Shown one piece after another: positions 27,629 to 35,478 of a stretch of DNA of 64,000 nt. Positions within the stretch are counted from its first letter, which is position 1. The number at the start of each line of letters is the position of its first letter. A model generated the notes under the pieces. The model did not search any database. It saw nothing but the letters and a program-made list of their open reading frames with translations, and was not told the origin of the DNA. The DNA comes from WRGT01 sp964450405. Its GTDB lineage: Bacteria; Spirochaetota; UBA4802; UBA5550. A program made the position numbers and the translations under genes. The stretch spans positions 62,001-126,000 of the forward strand of contig CAYVCQ010000009.1 in NCBI GenBank assembly GCA_964450405.1. The letters run 5' to 3'.

Positions 27629-29194
27629 CTAATCAGATTTTTTCTGATAGTCCGAAGGTATCTGCCAGGAGGCTTTCCCTGCAAAGTCTTTTACGCTTTT
27701 ACTCGCCTTATTTAGTGTGGTGATAGTTCCCGGTCCTCCGATGCATCCGAAGGGGCATGCCATTCCTTCAACTAGAAGAGGTTCAGGTTTTATGATCCCA
27801 TGTTTTATATCTCTAAGAAGTTTCATGCAATCTTCAAGAGTATCCGCAGCAGCAAAGGGGATATCTCTGTTATCACCGGATATTATTTTCGCCTGCGCAA
27901 TAATTGCACTTGCGACTCCACCTGCTACGGGGAAATTTCTTCCGGCTGCTGATGCATTTTTAATTTCTTCACTTTCAATAAGAGTTGAAGGGTCAATATT
28001 CATTCCGGTTACCATGGCATTAAGTTCCTCGAATGTCATAACATAATCAACGAGCTCCTTAACCTCGGGATCAAAGCATTCATTCTTTTTTGAAATGCAT
28101 GGCCCTATAAATACAATCTTTGAGTCCGGGGTTGTCTCTTTGATTTTCTTTGCTGTTTCAACCATGGGTGTAGATGATTTGCTTATTGATCCGCTGAATT
28201 CAGGAAAATTGTTTCTGGCAGCCTGTGCCCATGATGGGCAGCAGCTTGTGCCGATAAAACCGGATTTCTCTGAGTTTTTTTTACTCGTTGTAATTCCGGC
28301 AAGCTCTCCTGCAAGATGCAGTACATCAATATCCGCGCCGTATGCTGTTTCCATAACTCCTGCAAAGCCGAGCATTTTTAAAGCTCCGATAAATTGAGAG
28401 GTTGAAACTTTGTCTCCAAGCTGGCCTGGAAAACTAGGGGCAATCTGAGCAAAAACCGGAGGACCATCTCCCGCTGCTGCTTTTTTCAGAGCAAAAAGTA
28501 TCTGTACAATTTCAGATTTCTCACCAATAGCTCCAAATGGACAGGAAACAATGCATTGGCCGCAGCTTACACACTTGTCCTGATCAATCTCTGCAAATCC
28601 GTACTGATCAGATTTTATTGCGTCTACTCCGCATGCCGCAGAGCAGGGGCGCTCCCGGTATATAATTGCATTATAGGGACAAACCTGCGCGCATTTCCCG
28701 CATTTTATACAGATCTCCTGATCTATTACTGCCCCATTGTCATCTTTGGAAACACACTGTTTGGGGCAGACGATTGTGCAGGGATGAGCCATGCACGCCC
28801 TGCAAAGGTTTGAGACCATGAATGAGTCCGTGGGACATCTTTCACATCCGATCTTGATGACATTTACTATGGGTTTCTGAATAATTTTATTCCCGGTAAA
28901 AGCCTCTTTTACATCAAAGATAACCGGAGAGTGCTTTCCAAACTCCTGAATATCAAGGCCGAATCCGAGGCGCACCCTCTCCCGAATGATTGCTCTTTCG
29001 GCAAACACCGAATCTCTGTAGGTTGGAACATCTTTCTTTATTACATTGTACGGAATCATCTCGACATATTCAGGAGCTTTATCTTCGTGTATCATTTTTA
29101 CTATTTCAACCAGAGTGTTGCGCCTTATGCTCATCACATCGGTATACAGACCACGCATTTTTTCAAAGATGTTCAGTCGTTTGAGTTCAGGCAT
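27629..29194 (-). CDS. monomeric [FeFe] hydrogenase, probably group B
   Basis: 521 residues. Several Cys-rich ferredoxin segments come first: CERCPTDSFMVSNLCRACMA, HPCTIVCPKQC, CIKCGKCAQVCPYNA and CVSCGQCIVSCPFGA. The three H-cluster motifs follow. L1 is TSCCPSW (about 315), L2 GPCISKKNE (about 363) and L3 GMACPFGCIGGPG (about 478). The four cluster Cys and the proton-relay Cys of L1 are kept, so it should be catalytic. L2 starts with Gly instead of the Met usual in group A. The extra N-terminal Cys-rich region and absence of HydB/HydC partners point to group B. No hydE/F/G maturases are in the window. It interconverts protons and hydrogen in the cytosol. Confidence 0.88.
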   Translation of the reverse strand: MPELKRLNIFEKMRGLYTDVMSIRRNTLVEIVKMIHEDKAPEYVEMIPYNVIKKDVPTYRDSVFAERAIIRERVRLGFGLDIQEFGKHSPVIFDVKEAFTGNKIIQKPIVNVIKIGCERCPTDSFMVSNLCRACMAHPCTIVCPKQCVSKDDNGAVIDQEICIKCGKCAQVCPYNAIIYRERPCSAACGVDAIKSDQYGFAEIDQDKCVSCGQCIVSCPFGAIGEKSEIVQILFALKKAAAGDGPPVFAQIAPSFPGQLGDKVSTSQFIGALKMLGFAGVMETAYGADIDVLHLAGELAGITTSKKNSEKSGFIGTSCCPSWAQAARNNFPEFSGSISKSSTPMVETAKKIKETTPDSKIVFIGPCISKKNECFDPEVKELVDYVMTFEELNAMVTGMNIDPSTLIESEEIKNASAAGRNFPVAGGVASAIIAQAKIISGDNRDIPFAAADTLEDCMKLLRDIKHGIIKPEPLLVEGMACPFGCIGGPGTITTLNKASKSVKDFAGKASWQIPSDYQKKSD

Positions 29195-29221
29195 TTTTTA
29201 CCTCTATGCAGTTAAATGTTT

Positions 29222-30229
29222 TTAAAAAGTATATTCAGTTCTTAATGAAAACGTTATGTCCGCAGCAGCATATGTTATTGAATCCTCATCAAAACAGAAC
29301 TGGAGAATAGACTGTTCAGTCATCTGCCATCTCACAGCGAAGGAGTTCATCACCGTGGGATTGTCGATCCTTGGAATTCCGGTATCATACAAACTGCTAT
29401 GAACATAAAACTGTATTGAAAGATAGAGTGATCCGAAGAGTGTAACCCCGGCACCTATTGCTGAATTTATCATGTAGTCACGATACTGTTCAAGTTCTTT
29501 CCTGTATATTCCATCTCCATAAAAATAGCTGTATCCCCCCATTGCATAAATATTTAACATACCGGATCTGTAATCAGCATTGAGAGTAGCTCCGAAGTCA
29601 GTGGTTTTTGAGTTGATAAAAGCTTTTTTGCCAACCTGAGGCTTAACTCCGAGGGCAACCGATATCCCGAAATTGCCATCGAGCAGAACCTGTTTGAGAA
29701 AGAATGACGGATCGCCCAGTCCATAGAAAGCCTCATTGATATTTGGTCCTCCAAGCTGCGGCTGATACTGAATATGAATCTCGTTATCTTTTGAATACTC
29801 TCTCCCGCCGTTTGCAAGGCCGCCGGCAGGGAATGCTTTGTGAAAAGTCTCGATGGGGTGATCCATAAAGCCTCCGCCATGCCGATAAAAGGGGAGTGCT
29901 GTTTTGAGTTCAGTGCTTTCTCCAAATTTATGGATATAGTTTAAAAATATAGAGGTTGTCTCAAGATCAAAATTCCCTGTTTTTTTGCGTTCTTTAAAAA
30001 GATAGGGATCGAAATTTGTACTTGATTCGATCACGTTTATACTGAAATCATTTGTTCCGTTTTGAAGAGTTGAAGATCCTTCTACCGGGAGTAAAAGATG
30101 GGTTATATAGAGAATATGTGTGTTTTTAACATCAATTGGTTTGGCAAGAGTTTCAGCTATGGAATGTGAATATGGTATAAAAAGAATTATATAGGCCATG
30201 AAAACGGTATTTTTAATTTTAAGAATCAT
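29222..30229 (-). CDS. DUF3187-type outer-membrane protein
   Basis: 335 residues. Signal peptide near the N-terminus (VFMAYIILFIPYSHSIAETL), then a beta-barrel-like chain. The segment LPFYRHGGGFMDHPIETFHK, followed by an AFPAGGLANGGRE stretch, matches the signature of the DUF3187 family (HGGGFxD...IExFHxAF). Other strands are GISVALGVKPQVGKKAF and LYLSIQFYVHSS, and the chain ends in EYTF. Family members are uncharacterised outer-membrane proteins. It follows the hydrogenase gene start by only 27 bases (same strand, upstream), so they may be co-transcribed. Confidence 0.75.
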   Translation of the reverse strand: MILKIKNTVFMAYIILFIPYSHSIAETLAKPIDVKNTHILYITHLLLPVEGSSTLQNGTNDFSINVIESSTNFDPYLFKERKKTGNFDLETTSIFLNYIHKFGESTELKTALPFYRHGGGFMDHPIETFHKAFPAGGLANGGREYSKDNEIHIQYQPQLGGPNINEAFYGLGDPSFFLKQVLLDGNFGISVALGVKPQVGKKAFINSKTTDFGATLNADYRSGMLNIYAMGGYSYFYGDGIYRKELEQYRDYMINSAIGAGVTLFGSLYLSIQFYVHSSLYDTGIPRIDNPTVMNSFAVRWQMTEQSILQFCFDEDSITYAAADITFSLRTEYTF

Positions 30230-30675
30230 TTATGGTTACTCCGCAGATTATTTATCATTCTAAATATAGTAATGTTTTTGTTATTTTTCAAGATTTTTAG
30301 TACACGTTTAATATTAAAACTACTGACAAACGATTTATAATCGGGATACCGGCCCATTCTGATCATTTAACAGTTGTTTTATGCAATTCATTAAACTTGC
30401 GGTTTTTGGTCATTAATAACCGCACAGGGTGTCGGTGAAATTATTCACAGGAAAGTGCTGAATTAAATTATACCGCTTATTTATGAGTTATTGCATTTAA
30501 TTGCCAAATGAAACTAATTGGATTGACAAATCCTAATGCTATATTATAATGTCATCAAGTTAGATTAGGTTCACTAAATTCTTCTAGTTCTCTACCTCTT
30601 GGTAAACACCTAGCACTATTTAATACTCAATCCGACACGGGGGGAAACCCTTATTAAAAACTCAGGAGCTCAACA
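30230..30675. other. divergent intergenic region and cold-shock leader
   Basis: Contains the promoter at 30523-30550 and an unusually long leader of about 120 bases before the cold-shock gene. The leftward part (30230-30500) is AT-rich with nothing recognisable beyond a possible promoter region for the DUF3187 gene. Confidence 0.5.
30523..30550 (+). promoter_or_regulatory. near-consensus sigma70 promoter of the cold-shock gene
   Basis: TTGACA at 30523-30528 and TATAAT at 30545-30550 are both perfect boxes, 16 bases apart. Transcription would begin near 30557, about 119 bases before the ATG at 30676. A long structured leader is typical of cspA-type genes, where it controls mRNA stability and translation at low temperature. 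Confidence 0.75.
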
Positions 30676-30876
30676 ATGGCGCAAGGAACAGTAAAATGGT
30701 TTAACGACCAAAAAGGTTTTGGATTTATTTCAGCAGAAGACGGTAATGATTATTTCGTACACCACTCAAGTATACTTGGAGATGGTTTTAAAACCCTGAA
30801 AGAGGGATGTAGTGTACAATTCGACATCGAAAAAACTGACAGAGGACCAAGAGCAGTTCAGGTCTCTGTAATATAA
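30676..30876 (+). CDS. cold-shock-domain protein
   Basis: 66 residues, the normal size of a single cold-shock domain. MAQGTVKWFNDQKGFGFISA contains RNP1 (KGFGFI), and DYFVHHSSI contains RNP2 (VHHSSI; the usual FVH). It binds single-stranded RNA and DNA and melts RNA structure. RBS CAGGAGCTC lies seven bases before the ATG. It is flanked by its own strong promoter and terminator, so it is a single-gene unit. Confidence 0.96.
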   Translation: MAQGTVKWFNDQKGFGFISAEDGNDYFVHHSSILGDGFKTLKEGCSVQFDIEKTDRGPRAVQVSVI

Positions 30877-30899
30877 TACAAAGTTATACTTAAAACCTG

Positions 30900-30932
30900 A
30901 AAAAGCCTGGCTTAAATGCCGGGCTTTTTTTT
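30900..30932 (+). terminator. rho-independent terminator of the cold-shock gene
   Basis: AAAAGCCTGGC pairs with GCCGGGCTTTT around the loop TTAAAT and runs into eight T. It begins 24 bases after the stop codon. Confidence 0.9.
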
Positions 30933-31378
30933 ATGCATTTTTTTTTTAAGATTAAACTGTAATCTGCCACAATGTCTGGACCGCTGATTACTCTGATTAT
31001 GCGGTTTTTTTAGATTTTGCAGATTTGATAGAAAGTTTTATTGTGGTTATGTAGATTTTCAGAGTATTAATATTATTTATATGGAATGCTCTTGCGGAAC
31101 AGAATTTTGAGGTTTAATCTTGATAATCTATTTAATCTAACGAATTCTGTTCTGACAATATTCTATATCCTTCTCAAGTAAATAAGTTTTATAAAACTTA
31201 ATGAAATTCGATAAACTCTCTAATCCGCTAAACATATCCTCGGCATCGATCAATAAAAATTATTTTCTAAAAAAATTTTAAAAATCATCAATTTGCATCG
31301 TAATATACATTAAAATCGATAAAAACATCTTGAGCAATGAATCAAAATGTAATAGTTAACTTTAAAGAGGAGTATTGT
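30933..31378. other. AT-rich intergenic region with an inverted repeat
   Basis: GAACAGAATT at 31097-31106 is matched by AATTCTGTTC at 31143-31152, a perfect 10-base inverted repeat with 36 bases between. It may be a small dispersed element. Otherwise nothing was recognised. Confidence 0.4.
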
Positions 31379-32055
31379 ATGCCGGAAATTATTCCAGTTG
31401 AAAATATTGTTAACAAGATTTATGTATTCCGTGGTGTAAAGGTTATGCTTGATCGGGATCTGGCTGAACTTTATGGAGTTGAGACAAGGGTATTGAATCA
31501 GGCAGTTAAAANNNNNNNNNNNNNNNNNNNNNNNNNNNNNNNNNNNNNNNNNNNNNNNNNNNNNNNNNNNNNNNNNNNNNNNNNNNNNNNNNNNNNNNNN
31601 NNNNNNNNNNNGATCTGGCTGAACTTTATGGAGTTGAGACAAGGGTATTGAATCAGGCAGTTAAAAGAAATATCAGCCGATTTCCTATTGATTTCATGTT
31701 TCAATTGGATAAAGAAGAGTTTGAAAATTGGAAGTCACAAATTGTGATGTCCAATTCTGACAACAAGGGTCTCAGGCACTTGCCTTATGTTTTTACAGAT
31801 TATGGAATTTTAATGCTTTCCGGTGTTCTCAATAGCGAAAGGGCGATCAATGTTAATATTCAAATTATGCGAACTTTTTCGAAACTCCGCCAGATGCTGT
31901 CAGCTCATGAAGACATCAGAAAGAAAATTGAATCTATGGAGAAAAAATACGACAGTCAGTTCAAAATTGTTTTTGATGCCATCAGAGAACTGATCACAGA
32001 AGATTTAAAACCGGAAAGAAAAATAGGATTTGAAAGAAAAAAGAGTCAGGATTAG
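31379..32055 (+). CDS. ORF6N-domain DNA-binding protein, interrupted by an assembly gap
   Basis: The two halves belong to one protein. The left half reads MPEIIPVENIVNKIYVFRGV and continues to the gap. The right half restarts inside the same sequence and continues NISRFPIDFMFQLDKEEFEN, then HLPYVFTDYGILMLSGVL, ending in KKSQD. Removing the 100 N and one copy of the 55-base duplication restores a single frame of 173 codons. The order matches the ORF6N domain (RGxKVMLDxDLAxLYGVxTxxLNQAVKRN...RFPxDFMF...FTEQG-like YGIxMLS), which is found in phage antirepressors and in many chromosomal proteins. Residues about 105-170 form a coiled coil. RBS AGAGGAG before the ATG. A solitary mobile-element-derived regulator is likely. 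Confidence 0.8.
31512..31611. other. assembly gap (100 N) flanked by a 55-bp duplication
   Basis: Exactly 100 N. The 55 bases before it (31457-31511) are identical to the 55 bases after it (31612-31666). The duplication starts GATCTGGCTGAACTTTATGG. The gap is therefore almost certainly an unjoined contig overlap, not missing sequence. Confidence 0.9.
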
Positions 32056-32082
32056 GATTCCAGGGAATGGTATTCTACCATT

Positions 32083-32189
32083 TTGTCTGAACCAGGATTC
32101 ACCTGATTAAAGGATTTTCATGATTTACTGGAAGTAATCTCCTCCAAAATCAAGTAATCCTTTAATCCCGAAAATCAAGGTTCAGACAA
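32083..32189. repeat. 107-bp double-hairpin element with TTGTCTGAACC terminal repeats
   Basis: TTGTCTGAACC (32083-32093) and GGTTCAGACAA (32179-32189) are perfect 11-base inverted ends. Inside, GATTAAAGGATT (32105-32116) and AATCCTTTAATC (32156-32167) are perfect 12-base inverted repeats. No ORF. It lies between the ORF6N gene and thiM. I recall similar 'GATTAAAGGATT' repeats in other environmental genomes, unverified. Confidence 0.7.
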
Positions 32190-32217
32190 GAATTAATGTA
32201 TCATTTAAAATCTAACT

Positions 32218-33015
32218 CTATTTCATCGCCGTAATTTTTTCTCCTCGAACAATATCATCCTCAGTTAAAGATGACAGCTCATCGAATATATGTACAAGAA
32301 AACTTCCTGCGCCGGTGCTTTTTTCTGTCGCTTTTTCTCCTGCAATTCCCCATGCGGCAAGTGCTGCAGTTGCGGCCTTCGGTAGATCTCCGGGCAGAAC
32401 TGCGGCAAAACATCCGATCATTGAAGCTGCCATGCATCCTGTCCCTACAACTTTCCCCATTAGTTCAGATCCGTTATCCACAGTAAAAAGTCTGCCGTCA
32501 CCGGCGATGTAATCTCTTTTTCCGGTTATGACAATTGTGCATGAAAGTTTTTTTGAAAGATTAAGTGCAACATCTGAAAGATCAAAAGAAACCTCTGTGC
32601 TGTCTACACCTTTGGTGGTTACGTCAAGTCCGGCAATACATGACACTTCTGATGCGTTACCTTTTATGATGCTGATCCCCCCTGTGGATATCAGCCGTAT
32701 GCAGCTTGTATTCCGCATGGAGCTTGCACCGGCTCCACATACATCGAGAACTACAGGTATCATTTTTTCGGAGGCGGATTTTACAGAGATTAGCATGCTT
32801 TCAATAAGCTCTTCTGTAAGGGTTCCGATATTGAGTACAAGTGCGGATGAAATTGACGTTATCTCCGCAGCCTCCTGCGGCGCGTGGGCCATTACCGGAG
32901 ATGCTCCAATAGATTTGACTGCCTGAGCACAATTGAATATAGTTACCCAGTTTGTAATGTGATGAACAAGCGGCTGTTTTTCTCTGATTTCATTTAGTAG
33001 CGAGTTGATCTGCAT
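32218..33015 (-). CDS. thiM: hydroxyethylthiazole kinase
   Basis: 265 residues, normal length. VHHITNWVTIFNCAQAVKSI with GASPVMAHAPQEAAE, LVLNIGTLTEELIESM, PVVLDVCGAGASSMR, IIKGNASEVSCIAG and VGTGCMAASMIGCFAAVLPG, including the catalytic Cys of GTGC. It phosphorylates hydroxyethylthiazole to salvage the thiazole half of thiamine. A TPP riboswitch directly upstream shows repression by thiamine pyrophosphate. No thiE or thiD is adjacent, so the partners must be elsewhere. Confidence 0.96.
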   Translation of the reverse strand: MQINSLLNEIREKQPLVHHITNWVTIFNCAQAVKSIGASPVMAHAPQEAAEITSISSALVLNIGTLTEELIESMLISVKSASEKMIPVVLDVCGAGASSMRNTSCIRLISTGGISIIKGNASEVSCIAGLDVTTKGVDSTEVSFDLSDVALNLSKKLSCTIVITGKRDYIAGDGRLFTVDNGSELMGKVVGTGCMAASMIGCFAAVLPGDLPKAATAALAAWGIAGEKATEKSTGAGSFLVHIFDELSSLTEDDIVRGEKITAMK

Positions 33016-33022
33016 GTTAAGT

Positions 33023-33046
33023 CCCCTTTTATTAAATATAGGGGGG
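33023..33046 (-). promoter_or_regulatory. stem that can mask the thiM ribosome site
   Basis: On the minus strand CCCCCC (33046-33041) can pair with GGGG (33026-33023) of the thiM Shine-Dalgarno sequence across an AT-rich loop. The start codon lies eight bases further. This fits translational shut-off by the upstream riboswitch. Confidence 0.55.
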
Positions 33047-33072
33047 TAAGAGAGAATGTATATTCCGGTTTT

Positions 33073-33147
33073 GTTCCCTACGCCGGCATTATCCGGATCA
33101 GGTTATACGGGTATAATCTCAGGCTCATAAATGAACCACCCCAACAG
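33073..33147 (-). promoter_or_regulatory. TPP riboswitch (THI element)
   Basis: On the minus strand the conserved aptamer blocks appear in order: GGGGTG, then CTGAGATTATACCC, ACCTGATCCGGATAATGCC and GGCGTAGGGAA. The spacing is as in the THI box. It is 58 bases upstream of thiM, the only gene it can control here. Confidence 0.95.
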
Positions 33148-33231
33148 ATTTAATTTATTAATATATTATTTTGCGTCAAGGTATTTATAAAGGTATTTTC
33201 ATATTTGCTCAAAATCTTATGGCGAAATGAA

Positions 33232-33260
33232 TTTCCCTCGCGCCTTCGGCGCGGGGGAAA
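33232..33260. repeat. GC-rich hairpin repeat in AT-rich context
   Basis: TTTCCCTCGCGCC pairs with GGCGCGGGGGAAA around TTC, with one mismatch. Related TTTCCCTCG...GAAGGC...GGGGGA sequences occur at 55508-55533 and 56979-57006, so this is a small dispersed family. No T-run follows, so a terminator is unlikely. Confidence 0.5.
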
Positions 33261-33362
33261 ACATGATTACTACCGGTTTTTTATCGGTTACTTTTTTTTC
33301 AATTTTTATATTCTTGAATTTTTTTATATTTTATATATATTTGATTTAGAGAGGTGCTTATT

Positions 33363-35039
33363 TTGGAAACTATGACAAAGGCTCAGAGGGGGAGAGTTGC
33401 AATCCGCACATTTAAAGTAGTGGCGGATGCTCTCGCTGTAAGAGGATATTATAAACCTTCAGGACGTTCAGGGCAGACACTAGAGGAGAGTCTGAAGATG
33501 CTCTCGCCGGAAATTTACGGAACAATGAATGATCACCGGATTATTGAACTAAAAGGGCTTGAGTATGTAATGGACCGGCTTCCAAAGGGTATTGAGGAGT
33601 GCAGCCGAATAATACTCACTGCAGAGGAGAAGCTTGATCACACTGATTTTGAAAAGATAGTTCCTCTTAAGCGGAGAAGGGTTTCATACAGGATTAGTGA
33701 AAAAGAAATGAATTTTATCATCACTCAAGGGATGAGTGAAATATATGATATATTGACACACCTGACATTTCTTAACATTGAGGCTCATAAAATCAAAAAT
33801 CAGATTATCGATACATCAGGGAATAAGACTGCTGAGTGGGTAATTCTTGAAAAAGATGTGAAAAACAATACTCCGCAGGGCCCGGATCTTGACAGAGCTT
33901 TATGGAATCTCAGTATAATTCTTGGAAGAACTTTCAGTGAGACCAGAGATACATATCAGTATCTTGAAGATTCAAAGAAAGATAAGAAGAGCAACAACGG
34001 TTTGTTTAAAATAATTTATGATCTTGGTATACGCGCCCTCAATGATGAAAACGACCGGGACAGTATGATGATGATATATTTTACTCCATCCCTTCGTGAT
34101 ATGATAGGCCGGCATAAATTCGGAACTGTCTGGGCGGATAGAGTTAAGAAAAAAATACTTGAGCTCGGTTTTGAGAAGCGTCCGCTTCATATCATCAGCG
34201 CCAATATGCATAGTGTGATGAATGCTCTGTATGCATGGGAGGCGTTGAAGGATAAGAGAGGGGGAGTTAAAGAGGACCTTTACGAATTTATCAGCAGAGC
34301 CAGGGAGTTTCAAAGTCAGACTAAAAAATATGCAGTCGATCACGGACTCTATGAACTCCCTGATAACTCCGGTTTTTCAATTGACTGCCAGTTAATTGAT
34401 ATGGCTGCGTTTAACGGGATAGATATTCATCCGGAGATACAGATCACGAATGCACAATTACCTGAACATAAACCGGTAATTCTGGTTATCGATTATGCAT
34501 TCGGAGCCCAGGCATATGAGGTAATGGATGAACTTCTCAGTCCGCATGTAATTAATGATCTCGATCATTATTTTCATTTTAAATCTATATCGATTATGGG
34601 GAAGGCCGGTATACTTACCGGGGAGAAGGGTGATATCATGTTACCCACGGCGCATGTATTTGAGGGGAACCCGCATAACTATATAGTGGAGAACGATCTC
34701 GACCCGAGAGACTTTGACGGAACAATTCCGGTCTACGTGGGGCCGATAGTTACAGTGCTAGGTACTTCTCTGCAGAATATTGATGTTCTTGAAAAATTTC
34801 AGAAATCAAGCTGGAAAGCCGTGGGGCTCGAGATGGAGGGGGGACATTATCACCGGGCTGTAAATGCCGCGGTAATAAGAGGCCACATACCACGCGATGT
34901 ACGTGTCAGATATGCCTATTACGCTTCGGATAATCCATTAATCAGCGGTCAGACGCTCGCTTCAGGGGCTCTGGGGGATGAGGGAATTAAACCGACATAT
35001 ATGATCACAAGAGTTATACTTGAGAAGATACTTAATTGA
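33363..35039 (+). CDS. conserved protein with phosphorylase-like C-terminal motif (possibly DUF6909)
   Basis: 558 residues from TTG 33363, which lies eight bases after AGAGAGG; GTG 33354 is an alternative. The N-terminal half is helical and charged (TKAQRGRVAIRTFKVVADAL, LDRALWNLSIILGRTFSETR). The C-terminal half has PVILVIDYAFGAQAYEVMDE, ISIMGKAGILTGEKGDIMLP, VYVGPIVTVLGTSLQN and AVGLEMEGGHYHRAVNAAVI. The GLEMEGGxxxRAV segment resembles the ribose/phosphate site of nucleoside phosphorylases. No signal peptide, so cytosolic. The family may be the one labelled DUF6909, from memory only. Nothing in the neighbourhood explains the role: thiM diverges on one side and argD-like lies 440 bases away on the other. 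Confidence 0.7.
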   Translation: METMTKAQRGRVAIRTFKVVADALAVRGYYKPSGRSGQTLEESLKMLSPEIYGTMNDHRIIELKGLEYVMDRLPKGIEECSRIILTAEEKLDHTDFEKIVPLKRRRVSYRISEKEMNFIITQGMSEIYDILTHLTFLNIEAHKIKNQIIDTSGNKTAEWVILEKDVKNNTPQGPDLDRALWNLSIILGRTFSETRDTYQYLEDSKKDKKSNNGLFKIIYDLGIRALNDENDRDSMMMIYFTPSLRDMIGRHKFGTVWADRVKKKILELGFEKRPLHIISANMHSVMNALYAWEALKDKRGGVKEDLYEFISRAREFQSQTKKYAVDHGLYELPDNSGFSIDCQLIDMAAFNGIDIHPEIQITNAQLPEHKPVILVIDYAFGAQAYEVMDELLSPHVINDLDHYFHFKSISIMGKAGILTGEKGDIMLPTAHVFEGNPHNYIVENDLDPRDFDGTIPVYVGPIVTVLGTSLQNIDVLEKFQKSSWKAVGLEMEGGHYHRAVNAAVIRGHIPRDVRVRYAYYASDNPLISGQTLASGALGDEGIKPTYMITRVILEKILN

Positions 35040-35478
35040 GTTTGAAGTAAGAGTAAGTTTTAATTTAAAGAACTGTCTTAAAAGTATATATTTTAAGAAT
35101 CTGTCAATCCGGTACTGCAACTTCAATTTTTTTATTAAACTTGAAGTTCGCAAGCCGGCAGTTACAGAAATGCTAAAATGGTGGCCGAATTCCGGAGATC
35201 GCAGGAATATTTTTGATAAACTACTTATACAAGGCTTATATGATACGGACATTATGTTTCATCTCAGCCGATTTGACGGTGAGTAATCTTTCAGGTTAAC
35301 CCCTTTTCTGCTATTCCAATCTTAAAAAGAAAAACTGCAGACATTAAACAAGAGAAAAATGAAATTCAGAGTTGACGAAATTCCCTTTATGCAAAAATTG
35401 TAAAAACATATCCTAAGTTAATAGATCAGAATGTTATTGCTGATCTACAAAACATATGTTTAATTCCGGAGTTAAATA
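35040..35478. other. intergenic region with a decayed CCGG-family repeat
   Basis: 35102-35127 (TGTCAATCCGGTACTGCAAC then TTCAAT) matches the left arm of the repeat at 54724 at about 22 of 26 positions. Weaker right-arm similarity (AAGCCGGCAGTTACAG) ends near 35166, followed by AAATGCTAAAAT, also found beside the copy at 55838. The rest is AT-rich, with no gene recognised. Confidence 0.4.

Noticed and set aside
27541..27684. Longer N-terminus for the J-domain protein
   Set aside because: It would overlap the hydrogenase coding end and adds a low-complexity basic segment; the ATG at 27540 gives a compact protein.
31097..31152. GAACAGAATT / AATTCTGTTC as an operator of the ORF6N gene
   Set aside because: It is more than 220 bases before the start with no promoter boxes nearby; kept only as an inverted repeat.
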